A stretch of 64,000 bases of DNA from Bryobacter aggregatus MPL3 (GCF_000702445.1 NZ_JNIF01000003.1:3224001-3288000), one strand, 5' to 3'. Counted from the stretch's first letter, positions 1-9,944 are shown. Translations and numbers: made by a program. Notes: a model not told the origin generated them from the sequence alone.

Positions 1-1869
1 GCCGATTGGTGTTTGTAGATCTGCCTCACGGTCTTTCCACCAGTTGCGAAAGTATTCTATGGTGTCCCAGAGCGGCTTCTGCGCGGCCTTCGATCCATAG
101 CGGCCGAGCAACTCTGCCGCTCCTCGCTTGATGCCCACGATGCCGCTGGGAAGCTGTTCGATGGCGATGCTTTCGAGCGCGGAGCTCATGGCGTAGCGGC
201 CCAGTGGGTCGATGCCGTTTACGATGCTCTGGTAGTTACACGAGGCGAAGGATTGGATGAGTTGCTGGCGACCGAAGTCCGGGTCGTACTTGAGGAAGTA
301 GAAAATGAGCGGGTGGGTACAGTGGGGGAGTTTTTGCCGATCGAGTTCTGCTACAAAAGCCAGGAAGCGGGCTTTGACTGCTGGAAGGATATCGCCATTG
401 GCATAGCGGGTGATCAGATGCCCGGGTGGGGAGCCGCCACGCGCCATCTGCGCGAGAAACACCTCGTGCAACTCCGGAAGGACAGGATCGGGGAGCATCA
501 TCACTGTGGAGAGACCGAGCAATTGATCCTCCTGCTTGTGGAGCTCTTTGAGGATGATCTGGCGTCCCTGATCGGGCGCGAGTTCGTAGATGCGCTGGAC
601 GACCAGGTCGATGATCGATCGCGATGGCGAATTGGGTGGGCTTGCGTAGTATTCGAGGAGGATTGGGAGGATCTTTGCTCTGCGAACCAGATACCAGCGT
701 GAGCTGAGTAAGTCTTCTTGCTGCCTTGTTGTTAAGGAATGAAAATCGGCGATCATCTCGGCGAGGAATGCATCAGCCCAGGGCGGGGTTGTGGCAGAAG
801 AAACGGCCAATCGAATGAGGGTTTCGCGCGATTGCGAACGGGCTTCGGGCGTCTTCTTGGGGAGTGCCGCCAGTAATTGCGAGGCGAGGCTGGCTTGTTG
901 TTCCTCGAACTGATGTGCTCTCTGGGTGGCCACATTCTGCCAGCGTAGCTGCGCCTCGGGAGTTTGGGATTCCGGCGGCGTCAGTCGGCCAAGTTTCTTG
1001 CGGAGGCTCAGTTCCGTGAGGGTCTTGAGAAAAGTTTCGTTGATCGGCTGTCTGGGGGCATTCAGCTGTTGTTGCATCTGCGGCAATACCTGCTCCCAGT
1101 GGGCTGAGTTCAGGATCGCTTGCGTGACGGGATAGGTTTCGGCTGTGTACTCCTCCGGGATGTGCGTGATTAGGGCGCTTGCAGATTCGGGGGTGTCCAG
1201 GAAGCGGAGGATCTGGAATGCGTGGCTCTGCATTTCAGGGTCTTGCTGGGGCGGAGCATCGAGCGTCGCTGTAGCCTCCCGGATGCGTTCGGCGACCCAC
1301 TGCGGAGGTGGCTGCACAATCTCGATCTGGATGATATTCGAGGCCAGCTCCAACGGAGTTCTGTTGTTCGAGTTCCGCAACTCCATTGCGGGCAGTCCCG
1401 GCTCCGTCAGTTGACTGATCCGCCTGCTGACCAGATAAATGCGGTAAGTTCCTGGTTTGTGGATTGGGGACCAATCATTGAGGAAGACCGTATTTTGTGA
1501 GGGTTGCTCTGGGCTGAGGAACTGGACATTTCCCATTGGGCCGCTGCCGGCGAATCCTCCCTGGACCATCCTTGCAGCCGGTTGTGAATCGTCTGGGTCG
1601 AGCGTTAGAGCTTCCCAAGGGCTCGGACCGCTTGTCCTCGGGGCTGGCAGTGTTGCGAAAGTCTGGGCCTGCGTAGTGAGAAAGGAGAGCGTGAGCGGAA
1701 TGACCTCGCCGAGATAGTATTTTGATTTGTCTGTGCTGAGCATGAACTCGACGCCCGGTGCTTGCTTGGAGCGAGCAGCATCCCAGCCGGCCTGGAAGCT
1801 GTCCTGTGCGAGGACGGCTGCACTCCCGCATAGGGTCAGCGCGACAGAAGTTAGCCAGGTCTGCTTCAC
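1..1869 (-). CDS. Secreted protein of unknown function, C-terminus cut by window edge
   Basis: An uninterrupted minus-strand frame runs from about 1869 to base 1 with no stop, so at least 623 residues are present. I chose a GTG start at 1867-1869 because it places a signal peptide (MKQTWLTSVALTL, then a small-residue cleavage region ending VLAQD) at the N-terminus; no convincing ribosome-binding site precedes it. Residues about 40-170 look like a beta-sandwich domain: a KSKYYLGEVIPLTL stretch is typical of secreted Ig-like domains in Acidobacteriota. The remainder is strongly helical and could be HEAT-like repeats. It lies 50 bases after the SGNH hydrolase gene on the same strand and is probably co-transcribed. 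I recognise no catalytic motif and do not assign a function. Confidence 0.75.
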   Translation of the reverse strand, partial: MKQTWLTSVALTLCGSAAVLAQDSFQAGWDAARSKQAPGVEFMLSTDKSKYYLGEVIPLTLSFLTTQAQTFATLPAPRTSGPSPWEALTLDPDDSQPAARMVQGGFAGSGPMGNVQFLSPEQPSQNTVFLNDWSPIHKPGTYRIYLVSRRISQLTEPGLPAMELRNSNNRTPLELASNIIQIEIVQPPPQWVAERIREATATLDAPPQQDPEMQSHAFQILRFLDTPESASALITHIPEEYTAETYPVTQAILNSAHWEQVLPQMQQQLNAPRQPINETFLKTLTELSLRKKLGRLTPPESQTPEAQLRWQNVATQRAHQFEEQQASLASQLLAALPKKTPEARSQSRETLIRLAVSSATTPPWADAFLAEMIADFHSLTTRQQEDLLSSRWYLVRRAKILPILLEYYASPPNSPSRSIIDLVVQRIYELAPDQGRQIILKELHKQEDQLLGLSTVMMLPDPVLPELHEVFLAQMARGGSPPGHLITRYANGDILPAVKARFLAFVAELDRQKLPHCTHPLIFYFLKYDPDFGRQQLIQSFASCNYQSIVNGIDPLGRYAMSSALESIAIEQLPSGIVGIKRGAAELLGRYGSKAAQKPLWDTIEYFRNWWKDREADLQTPIG

Positions 1870-1919
1870 TGAGGCGGGTAGACGCGTGAGCGACGGAATG
1901 AGTTCCCCGTAATAGAGAC

Positions 1920-3227
1920 TTATTGAAATAGCGCCATCAGCGCATCGGCAAAGATCCGCATGCCGTCCGCGTTGGGGTGATTGATGGCGTTCAGCATCAA
2001 CGTGTTGTAGGGAATGCCTTGACGCCACAGCCGGCCGTAGCGCAAGGAGGCGTCGGCGAGGGCAACGTCGTGCTTGGCGGCGAATTGCCGCAGGCCAGCC
2101 ACATAGGGGCGCGGGTCCTTGTCGATGTCGCGCTCGCGGGTCAGGTTCATCCAGTCGGGACGGACATAGTGGGGTGTGAGTATGACCCATTCGGCGCCGA
2201 TCGCTTTGAAGTCGGTCAGCAGTTTCGAATAGCGCTCCTCGACCTGCGCTGGATCGAGACCCGCATCGTTGACGAACTCGGAAATGATCAGGTCCGGCTT
2301 GAGATTCAGAACGGTCTCCTGGTAATTGTGCGGACTGCCTGCAGGTTCCTGGAGATAGCTTCTTGTATTGCGGCCGCCCCAGGCTTGGGTGCGCATCTCA
2401 ATCCGGGCTTTGGGGTATCGCTCGCGCAGCCGGGTGGCAAATTGCTCCTGCCAGCGTTGGGTGTTGCTATCAGAAAGATAGGATCCGTCCGTGACGCTGT
2501 CGCCCCAGGCCAGAATGCGCAGAGGCTGTCCCGCTTCGAGACGCTTCTTGAGGTTTGTGATGGTTTGGTTCTTGGGGCTGGGAGTTTCGGGATAGTTTTT
2601 CTCAAGAATCGGAAAGAGATGGTCGGGCTCAAGCTTGCTGATGAAGCCTGGGAGATAGACATTGCCAAGGTGGCGCTCGCCGGGTTGGATTGCCGGGAGC
2701 GGCGGCGCTGCCGCCTTGGGCTGCCCGGTGCGGATGGTCACTTTACCGTCAGGGCCGAGCAGCACCGCATCCAGGCGAAGTTCAGCGTTTCGATAACTGG
2801 CATAGACCGTCTGGTCCGGAAGAATGTGCCCGCCCGCAAGACGACCGATGGTGCCCCAGTCAAGATCGATCTCGTAGTCGACACCTCTTGTGAACGCTGC
2901 GGCGTTCGCGGTGGGGCCGGAGCGGAGGACAAAGCTCTCTTTGTCGAGAAGGTGCGGGCTGGTGGTCTCCTGCACGCGGACTCCCTTTAGCTGTGCTCCG
3001 CGCAGCCATCCGCCGTTCTTTGGATTAAATATGGGAAGTGCCGAATAGGCCTCGGCCTGGACGTCCATCATGATGGGCGGCTGCACACGGATCTGTTGTG
3101 CCGATCCTGCCGGTGGGGTGACGGTGAGGGTCCAGTCCCCGGAGATTGTAAACGTCGCCGCTTGCTGGGCCAGAAGGCTGAGTGGCACAAGGAAGAGGGC
3201 GAGGCTAAGCCGCGATGCTGGGTGCAT
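1920..3227 (-). CDS. Secreted SGNH/GDSL-type hydrolase
   Basis: This 435-residue protein has a signal peptide (residues 1-20, ending LLAQQ). An N-terminal region of about 220 residues is probably a beta-rich accessory domain. The SGNH hydrolase domain follows: block I GDSVTDG at 242-248 with the nucleophile serine, block II WGGRN near 283-287, block III EFVND near 317-321, and a final NHPNADG at about 416-422 supplying the catalytic histidine. The family includes esterases and carbohydrate acetyl-esterases, so an extracytoplasmic deacylase acting on a glycan is a reasonable inference; the substrate is not visible. It is followed after 50 bases by the unknown secreted protein at the left edge. 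The adjacent heparin-lyase-like gene supports a polysaccharide context. Confidence 0.85.
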   Translation of the reverse strand: MHPASRLSLALFLVPLSLLAQQAATFTISGDWTLTVTPPAGSAQQIRVQPPIMMDVQAEAYSALPIFNPKNGGWLRGAQLKGVRVQETTSPHLLDKESFVLRSGPTANAAAFTRGVDYEIDLDWGTIGRLAGGHILPDQTVYASYRNAELRLDAVLLGPDGKVTIRTGQPKAAAPPLPAIQPGERHLGNVYLPGFISKLEPDHLFPILEKNYPETPSPKNQTITNLKKRLEAGQPLRILAWGDSVTDGSYLSDSNTQRWQEQFATRLRERYPKARIEMRTQAWGGRNTRSYLQEPAGSPHNYQETVLNLKPDLIISEFVNDAGLDPAQVEERYSKLLTDFKAIGAEWVILTPHYVRPDWMNLTRERDIDKDPRPYVAGLRQFAAKHDVALADASLRYGRLWRQGIPYNTLMLNAINHPNADGMRIFADALMALFQ

Positions 3228-3435
3228 CTTCAGAGTTTATGTGGGAGTTGACCTTAAGTGTAGATCTGCTGTTTTCCGCAAGAGGATCAAATTGAGTGAA
3301 CGTATCTTTAAGCCGCTGTGCCACGAGAGGCAGAAGCTGTACCGGCCTCAACGCAAGGATAAGCATTAGGGACTGATTTCGGAAATCTTTTCATTGCAAC
3401 CGGTGAGATGTTTTTCCCTCCGGGATCACTTACTG

Positions 3436-4191
3436 TCAGTAGGATGTGGCCATTACTTCCTCCAGTGTATCGGCGAGGATGAACTTATCGAAGTAGATGC
3501 TGTCGACGGAAGGGCGGTGCGGGCTGCGATGGATGCCCGGCTGGCAGAAGTAGACAGACTCCGGACCTTTCGTCTTCAGCTTCTTGTCCAACACCAGCGC
3601 GCCATCGAACCAAAGGCGCGTGTTGCCTTTGCTTGGGTCCTCGGACCAACGAATGTGCATCGCCAGATGATGCCATTTGCCTGTGCTGAAGTCTGCCGAC
3701 CATTCCGTGCCATTGCGGCCGAGATTCCCGGTTCCGTACTTAATGAGAGTGCCGCCGCCTTCTTTGGGCTCCACCCACCAAGTCATGACGTTGTTATAGC
3801 GGGGCGGGGGATTGCCTTCCCAGTAGAAGAAGTTATCACGGTCCTTTGGGGGATCGGCCATATAGAGATAGAAGGACATGTAAGTATCGGAGCCTTCCTC
3901 GACCGTGACTCTTGGCCCTCCCACTTGTACGCGCAATTGCTGGGGATTGAAGATGTCATCTTCGTGAATGGTGAACTTGGCGGCGTATTTCCCTTCGCGA
4001 ACAATGTCCGTCACGATCTCGATATTCCTTGCAGTGGCATTCTGGCCACGGGTGCCGGTTTGGCTCCATTGGCTCAGGTCACCGGTTTCAAAATCGGCTT
4101 TGAAGAGGATCTTTGCTGCCGCAGGGGCAGTTGTCCAGAACAGATTGGACGAGAGCGCTAAGGCGAGAGCAGAGCGACGCAGGACTTTCAT
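3436..4191 (-). CDS. Heparin lyase I-like secreted polysaccharide lyase family protein
   Basis: The 251-residue product has a signal peptide (cleavage near APAAA-K, residue 26). It then has the beta-jelly-roll pattern of the PF14099 polysaccharide lyase family: FKADFETGDLSQW at the start, a GKYAAKFTIH strand, a long YMSFYLYM strand, and a KWHHLAMHIRWS strand with a W-x-DG motif (LWFDGALV) near the C-terminus. Family members cleave uronic-acid-containing glycans such as heparin and alginate. Many relatives are uncharacterised, so the glycan here is unknown. The gene is monocistronic, separated by 208 bases of apparently empty DNA (3228-3435) from the next minus-strand gene and divergent from the catalase-family gene. 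Confidence 0.75.
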   Translation of the reverse strand: MKVLRRSALALALSSNLFWTTAPAAAKILFKADFETGDLSQWSQTGTRGQNATARNIEIVTDIVREGKYAAKFTIHEDDIFNPQQLRVQVGGPRVTVEEGSDTYMSFYLYMADPPKDRDNFFYWEGNPPPRYNNVMTWWVEPKEGGGTLIKYGTGNLGRNGTEWSADFSTGKWHHLAMHIRWSEDPSKGNTRLWFDGALVLDKKLKTKGPESVYFCQPGIHRSPHRPSVDSIYFDKFILADTLEEVMATSY

Positions 4192-4306
4192 TCAGAACCA
4201 GTGTATAGCCTCAAGTTTCCAAGAAGACGACCGTAACGATTTCGCCGGACAAGCTGATCTACTCTATGATCACGCCATCACTCCATCTTGAAAGAGGACA
4301 TCTCTT

Positions 4307-5404
4307 ATGGTGCCTGAAACTCTGGTTCGCTATTCCGACTCAATCGAAGTTCGCCAGCCGGACGAAGACGAACTGACTGAGAAGATCGTAGCCTCAATGG
4401 CGGCCGTCAATCGACGTGCTTTCGACAAGTACCGGCACGCGGTTCGCGACGCACACGCGAAGAGCCATGGGGTGCTGAAGGGGGAGTTGAGTGTGTATGA
4501 GAACTTGGCTGAGCCGCTGCGGCAGGGTGTCTTTCGCTCGCCACGCCGCTACCCGGTGATGATTCGTCTATCGACTGCGCCAGGAGATCTGCGGGATGAT
4601 CGAATCTCGTCGCCTCGTGGGATGGCAGTGAAGCTTTTGGGCGTGGAGGGGGCGAAGCTCTTGGCGGGACACGAGTCGGAAACGACACAGGACTTTCTGC
4701 TGGTCAACATGCCGGTGATCCCGTTTGGCGAGGTCAGCACCTATTGGAAGATGCAGCAGATTCTCGAGAAGCATGCCGAGGATCCTGATCTTGTCAAGCG
4801 CCTGACGGGAGCGCTGGCGCGCGGTGCGAATGAGGCGTTGAAGTTGCTGGGGCGGCCGAACTCCACTCTCGATGGCCTGAGCCCAGCGAATCATCATATT
4901 CTTGGCGAGACCTTCTACAGCATGGCGGCGATTCGCTATGGAGACTATGTGGCCAAGCTCTGCGCCGCGCCGTTGTCGGAGGGTGTTCGTGCGTTAACGG
5001 GGCAGGAGGTGGATGCAGATGAAAATCCTTCTGTTCTGCGCGATCTGGTTGTCGACTTCTTTCGCATGCAAAGTGCTGAGTATGAGGTTCGAGTGCAGCT
5101 TTGTACGGATCTGGAGCAGATGCCGGTTGAGGATGCTTCGATTGCGTGGCCGGAATCGCTGTCGCCTTATCTCGCGGTGGGGAAGATCACGATTCCGGCC
5201 CAGGACGCCTATAGTCCCGTCCGCCGCGTGTATGGAGATGACCGCCTGAGCTTCAATCCCTGGCACTGCATTGCCGAGCACCGGCCACTTGGTTCGATCA
5301 TGCGGGTGCGCGTCAAAGCCTATGAGACTTCGACGCGCTTCCGGCATGCGATGAATGTACAGCCTGTTGAGGAACCGCGCGACATCAGTGAGATGCCGGA
5401 CTGA
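4307..5404 (+). CDS. Catalase-family heme protein, short y4iL-like type
   Basis: At 365 residues this is shorter than classical small-subunit catalases (about 480). The N-terminal heme pocket is recognisable. DAHAKSHG supplies the distal histidine (H50). An IRLS...RGMAVKL block at 86-110 matches the catalase R-F-S-T...RG-FA-LKF region. VNMP at 133-136 supplies the distal asparagine (N134). The C-terminal region (FNPWHCIAEHRPLG) is typical of the y4iL-like subgroup and lacks a clear R-x3-Y proximal tyrosine motif. No signal peptide is seen. The role is probably peroxide-linked, but the activity of this subgroup is less certain than that of true catalases. The start is ATG at 4307, preceded by an AGAGGA ribosome-binding site. 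It is convergent with the RND operon, with only 5 bases between the stops. Confidence 0.8.
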   Translation: MVPETLVRYSDSIEVRQPDEDELTEKIVASMAAVNRRAFDKYRHAVRDAHAKSHGVLKGELSVYENLAEPLRQGVFRSPRRYPVMIRLSTAPGDLRDDRISSPRGMAVKLLGVEGAKLLAGHESETTQDFLLVNMPVIPFGEVSTYWKMQQILEKHAEDPDLVKRLTGALARGANEALKLLGRPNSTLDGLSPANHHILGETFYSMAAIRYGDYVAKLCAAPLSEGVRALTGQEVDADENPSVLRDLVVDFFRMQSAEYEVRVQLCTDLEQMPVEDASIAWPESLSPYLAVGKITIPAQDAYSPVRRVYGDDRLSFNPWHCIAEHRPLGSIMRVRVKAYETSTRFRHAMNVQPVEEPRDISEMPD

Positions 5405-5409
5405 ATTTC

Positions 5410-6789
5410 CTACTGCTGCCAGCCACCGCCAAGAGCGTTGTAGATTTGCACGATCGCCAGACGCTCATTGAGTTGTGCCTGGGCTAAGTCGATTTCCGCA
5501 TCGAGCAGATCTGTCTCGCTGGTCAGGACTTCGAGGTAGCTGCTGGCGCCGCCGCGATAGCGAAGCTCGGAGAGCTTGGCCGCCGATTGCGCGGCTAGCG
5601 TCAGGGCTTGCTGGCGCTCGCGATATTCACGGTTCTTACGAATGGCAATCAACGCGTCGGATACTTCGCGAAAAGCCTGCTGTACATTTTGTAAGTAAGT
5701 CAGCAAGATCTCTTCTTTCTGTGCTTCTGTCAGGCGAACGTTGTTCCGGATCCTGCCGAAGTCGAAAATCGGCTGCGTCATGGCGGCGCCGATGTTATAG
5801 ACCTTCGAATCGAAAAGACCTGTCAGGGAATAGGCCTGAAAGCCCGCTGTGCCGGTGAGGCTGAGCTGCGGGAAGTACATCGCCTTGGCTACGCCAACGT
5901 TGGCGTTGGCCGCAACGAGTTGGAGTTCAGCCTGGCGGATGTCGGGACGGCGCTCCAGTAACTGCGACGGAAGCCCTTCGGGAATCGCGGGCGGAATGAC
6001 CTGAGCGGCCAGTGCCTTGCCGCGTGCGACGGGCCCTGGATTCTCACCCAATAAGATCTGAATCAAGTTCTCTTGTTGGGTAATTCTCCTTTCAAGATCG
6101 GGAACCTTTCGTGCAGCTAACTCCACTAACTTCTCGGCTTGCGCGACATCGAGGAGTGATATCGCCCCACCGCTCTCCATGGTGCGGGTAAGCGTGAGAG
6201 ACTCGTTGCGGGCTGCGAGAGTGCGGCGTGAGATCTCCAGTTCCAAATCCAATTCGCGCAACTGGAAGTAAGCTGTTGCAACGTTAGAAACGAGAGTTCC
6301 AAGTACGGCTTTACGGCCCCATTCGCTTGCAGCCAAGGTGGCCCGCGAAGCTTCGGTGGCACGGCGGTAGCGGCCCCAGAAGTCCAATTGCCAGACGGAG
6401 GATAGGCCCAACTGACTCATGTTGGCTTCAAAGGCCGGGAAGACGGGGTTACTGGGGTTGCGCTGGCGGTTGGCGCCACCGGTGCCACTAATGCTGGGAA
6501 ACTGGTCGGCGCGCGTGATGCCTAGCTGCGCTTGTGCCTGGACAATGCGGGAGGCGGCAATGCGGACGTCATAGTTTTGAGCGAGCGCGGTGCGGATGAG
6601 CTTTTGTAATTCCTCATCTTCAAACACCGTCCACCATTTGGCATCGCCTAAGGATTCCGGGCTTGGCGTTGCCACTGCTGTATCGCGGAACGCAGGTGGG
6701 GCAGGGACGCTGGGGCGCTGGTACTTAGGCCCCATGGTGCAACTTAGCTCAAAGCCGAGCAGAGCGAGACTCAGTGCTTTATGCCTCAT
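5410..6789 (-). CDS. RND efflux outer-membrane channel lipoprotein (NodT/OprM family)
   Basis: The 459-residue protein is a TolC-like outer-membrane factor. The N-terminus carries a lipoprotein signal with lipobox FELSC (C17), followed by the PKYQRP motif usual for NodT-type channels. Two repeated halves with long amphipathic helices follow, including AQAQLGITRADQFPSISG and VANANVGVAKAMYFPQLSLTG, the duplicated OEP motifs. The stop of the RND pump and the start of this gene overlap as ATGA, so translation is probably coupled. It is the last gene of the tetR-adaptor-pump-channel operon and would form the exit duct of the tripartite pump. Confidence 0.93.
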   Translation of the reverse strand: MRHKALSLALLGFELSCTMGPKYQRPSVPAPPAFRDTAVATPSPESLGDAKWWTVFEDEELQKLIRTALAQNYDVRIAASRIVQAQAQLGITRADQFPSISGTGGANRQRNPSNPVFPAFEANMSQLGLSSVWQLDFWGRYRRATEASRATLAASEWGRKAVLGTLVSNVATAYFQLRELDLELEISRRTLAARNESLTLTRTMESGGAISLLDVAQAEKLVELAARKVPDLERRITQQENLIQILLGENPGPVARGKALAAQVIPPAIPEGLPSQLLERRPDIRQAELQLVAANANVGVAKAMYFPQLSLTGTAGFQAYSLTGLFDSKVYNIGAAMTQPIFDFGRIRNNVRLTEAQKEEILLTYLQNVQQAFREVSDALIAIRKNREYRERQQALTLAAQSAAKLSELRYRGGASSYLEVLTSETDLLDAEIDLAQAQLNERLAIVQIYNALGGGWQQ

Positions 6790-9700
6790 GCAGGTTCTCC
6801 TTCACTCTCTAAGGCGGCGAGGGATTTCTTCCGGCTGAAGAGCGCGCTGAAACGTTCGACCACCACAAAGGTTACCGGAATCAAGAAAATAGCGATTATG
6901 GTGGCTGCTAACATGCCGCCGATGACGACGGTGCCAAGGATACGGCGGGAGATTGCACCCGAGCCACTGGCGGTCCAGAGCGGTACGCAGCCTAGGATGA
7001 AGGCAAATGCCGTCATTAGAATGGGGCGCAAACGGAGCCGTGCGGCAGTGAGTGCGGCTTCCGCAATCGGACGACCTTTCTCATATTCGAGCTTGGCGAA
7101 CTCGACAATTAGAATTGCGTTCTTTGCCGACATTCCGATGAGCATGACCAGACCGATCTGTGCGTAGACGTTGTTCTCAAAGCCGCGCATCCAGAGTGCA
7201 AAATAAGCGCCCAGGACGGCGACTGGAGTGACTAACAACACGCTAAAGGGCAAAGACCAACTTTCATACTGAGCAGCCAGAATCAGGAACACAAATAAGA
7301 TCGACATGGCATAGATGGCGGAGGGCGGGATGCCGTCGGCCGCTTTCTTTTCCTGATAAGACATGCCGGTGTAGTCGAAGGCCATTTGCGATGGCATCGT
7401 TTGGGCGAAAACTTCTTCCAAGGCAGCCATGGCTTGTCCGGAACTAAAGCCCGGAGCCGCGGCGCCGAAGATCTGTGTGGCGCGGTACTCGTTATAGCGG
7501 TAGTTGAACTCTGGACCATTCCGCTTTTCGATCCGGGTGAGTGTACTGAGCGGAACCATGGTCTTGGCGGAGTTCTGTACGTAGAATTGGCCAATATCTT
7601 CTGGCTTGACTCGATACTCTCCTTCCGCTGCAAGATAGACCTGCCATTGGCGGCCAAAGCGATTGAAGTAATTGACCAAGTAGCCGCCCATGAAGGTTTG
7701 GAGCGTGTTGTAGACGTCGCTGATGGCGACCCCTTGACGCGCGGCCTTCTCTCGATCGACGTCCGCGTAGAGCTGAGGCACTGTGGGCAGGAAGGCTGGG
7801 CTCACGCCTACCAGTTCCTTGCGTTTGGCCGCTTCTGCCGCAAACTTGAAGACGTTCTTGCCGAACTCCTCGGCGCTGCCGCCGGAACGATCTTCCAGCA
7901 CGAAGGTGAAGCCGCCGGAACTGCCGACGCCGGGAATGGCCGGAGGCGTAATGGGGAAGGCAAAAGCGTCGGGTACAGTGGAGATGGCTGCTGCAAGGTT
8001 GCCTTGGATCACCTCGAACTGTTCGTTCGCGGCCTTGCGTTCGCTCCAGTCTTTGAGCGTCACCCAGAAGATGCCATTATAAGTATTTTGGATGCCGGTG
8101 AGTAAGTCGAAACCGACGACGGAGAAGACGCTAGCAACGCCAGGAATCTTCATGACACGCTGTTCAATTTTGCGTGCGGCTTCATCGGTCCGCTCAAGGG
8201 AGGCTGCATCGGGAAGACGCATGGCGACGAGTAAGTAACCTTGATCTTCATTCGGAAGGAAGGAACTGGGGATCCGGCTGCCGAGACCAACGCCGGTGAC
8301 CGTAACTAAGCCAAGGAACAGCAGGCTGAGAACCGACTTGCGGATCATCGCGCCGCTCATGTTGATATAGCCGTTGGTGGCGATGCCGAAGACGCGATTG
8401 AACCAATCGAAGAAGCGGGCCAAGGGGCCGCGCGACGGCTTCTTCGGCTTCAGCAACAGGGCGCAAAGCGCAGGGCTGAGCGACAAGGCGTTGAAGGCCG
8501 AGATGATGACCGAGATCGCAATGGTGACGGCGAATTGCTGGTAGAGGCGGCCTGTGATGCCGGGGATAAAGGCGGTCGGAATAAATACCGCCGATAGAAT
8601 CAGGGCGATCGCAATGACCGGACCAGATACTTCCTCCATGGCCTTTAGCGAGGCATCTTTGGGAGACAAGCCTTTCTCGATATGATGTTCGACCGCCTCC
8701 ACTACGACGATGGCGTCGTCTACAACGAGGCCGATGGCGAGCACCAAGCCGAAGAGCGACAGAGTGTTTACCGAGAAGCCCAGCATGGGGAAGATCATGA
8801 AGGTACCGATCAAGGACACGGGAACGGCAAGGAGCGGAATCAAGGTGGCGCGCCAGCCTTGCAGGAAGAGATAAACCACCAGTACGACGAGCAGCAAGGC
8901 TTCGAGCAATGTTACGGTGATTTCCTTCATGCCTTGGGTGACGACCTTGGTGGTGTCCAAGGTCATGTCGAGCGCGAGTCCTTTAGGGAAGCGCTTCTTT
9001 AATTCGTCGAGGCGTGCTGTTACATTCTTTGCTGTTTCAACGGCGTTTGAACCGGGTAACTGGTAGATGGCCAGACCTGACGTGGACTTTCCGTTGAAGC
9101 GGCTGATGGTGTCGTAATTTTGTGCGCCCATTTCGATGCGGGCGATGTCTTTGAGACGAAGCGTTGAGCCGTCCGGATTGGAGCGAATAATGATGCCGCC
9201 GAACTCCTCTGGGGAACTGAAGCGGCCTTGGGCCATGACCGTGTAGGTGAATTCTTGTCCCTTTGGTGCAGGACGGCCGCCCAAGCGCCCGGCGGGGTTG
9301 ACGCGGTTTTGAGATTGGACGGCGGTGATGATATCGGGGACCGTGACGCCGAGCTTGGCCAACTGGTCGGGCTTGATCCAGATGCGCATCGCATATTGTC
9401 CGCCTCCGAAGGCCTGGACACGGGCGACGCCCTGGACGCGAGTGAGTTCGTCGACTAAGTTGATGTAGGCATAGTTCGACAAGAAGACATCATCTAAAGA
9501 GTTGTCACTCGAATAGATACTCACGAACATCAGTGGTGAGTTCAGTGACTTCTGTACTGTGAGGCCAGAGGTGTTGACTTCAGCCGGCAGCTGCGAAGCC
9601 GCTTGCGAGGTGCGTAACTGGGTTAAGACTTGATCGATATTCGGATCGGTCTTGATGTCGAAGGTTACGGTAATCGATGCTGCTCCATTGTTGGCGGAGG

Positions 9701-9941
9701 TGGAGCTCATGTACTCCATGTTGTCGACGCCGCTGATTTGCTGTTCGAGCGGCGTTGTGACCGATTGTTCCAGCGTTTTTGCGTCGGCGCCGGGATAGAC
9801 CGCACTAACGAGAATCTCTGGAGGAATGATGTCAGGAAATTGCGCTGTGGGGAGACCGAGGAGTGCGACCGTGCCGACGATGACCATCACAATGGAGATC
9901 ACCATCGCCACGATGGGGCGGTGGATGAAAAACTTTGACAT
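6786..9941 (-). CDS. RND multidrug efflux inner-membrane pump (HAE1/AcrB type)
   Basis: At 1051 residues this is a full-length AcrB-like proton/drug antiporter. The N-terminus SKFFIHRPI is the classical first-helix start. TM4 carries the proton-relay aspartate pair in GLVVDDAIVV, and the later KNAILIVEF and RLRPILMTAF blocks carry the partner lysine and the conserved R-L-R-P motif. Two large periplasmic loops and about 12 transmembrane helices are evident. The gene starts 3 bases after the adaptor stop and ends in an ATGA overlap with the channel gene. The HAE1 assignment suggests hydrophobic or amphiphilic drug substrates; the exact range cannot be read from the sequence. Confidence 0.95.
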   Translation of the reverse strand: MSKFFIHRPIVAMVISIVMVIVGTVALLGLPTAQFPDIIPPEILVSAVYPGADAKTLEQSVTTPLEQQISGVDNMEYMSSTSANNGAASITVTFDIKTDPNIDQVLTQLRTSQAASQLPAEVNTSGLTVQKSLNSPLMFVSIYSSDNSLDDVFLSNYAYINLVDELTRVQGVARVQAFGGGQYAMRIWIKPDQLAKLGVTVPDIITAVQSQNRVNPAGRLGGRPAPKGQEFTYTVMAQGRFSSPEEFGGIIIRSNPDGSTLRLKDIARIEMGAQNYDTISRFNGKSTSGLAIYQLPGSNAVETAKNVTARLDELKKRFPKGLALDMTLDTTKVVTQGMKEITVTLLEALLLVVLVVYLFLQGWRATLIPLLAVPVSLIGTFMIFPMLGFSVNTLSLFGLVLAIGLVVDDAIVVVEAVEHHIEKGLSPKDASLKAMEEVSGPVIAIALILSAVFIPTAFIPGITGRLYQQFAVTIAISVIISAFNALSLSPALCALLLKPKKPSRGPLARFFDWFNRVFGIATNGYINMSGAMIRKSVLSLLFLGLVTVTGVGLGSRIPSSFLPNEDQGYLLVAMRLPDAASLERTDEAARKIEQRVMKIPGVASVFSVVGFDLLTGIQNTYNGIFWVTLKDWSERKAANEQFEVIQGNLAAAISTVPDAFAFPITPPAIPGVGSSGGFTFVLEDRSGGSAEEFGKNVFKFAAEAAKRKELVGVSPAFLPTVPQLYADVDREKAARQGVAISDVYNTLQTFMGGYLVNYFNRFGRQWQVYLAAEGEYRVKPEDIGQFYVQNSAKTMVPLSTLTRIEKRNGPEFNYRYNEYRATQIFGAAAPGFSSGQAMAALEEVFAQTMPSQMAFDYTGMSYQEKKAADGIPPSAIYAMSILFVFLILAAQYESWSLPFSVLLVTPVAVLGAYFALWMRGFENNVYAQIGLVMLIGMSAKNAILIVEFAKLEYEKGRPIAEAALTAARLRLRPILMTAFAFILGCVPLWTASGSGAISRRILGTVVIGGMLAATIIAIFLIPVTFVVVERFSALFSRKKSLAALESEGEPA

Positions 9942-9944
9942 GCG

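Noticed and set aside
3228-3435. Possible small gene in the 208-base gap
   Set aside because: No start with a ribosome-binding site and no conserved-looking peptide on either strand; no clear hairpin either.
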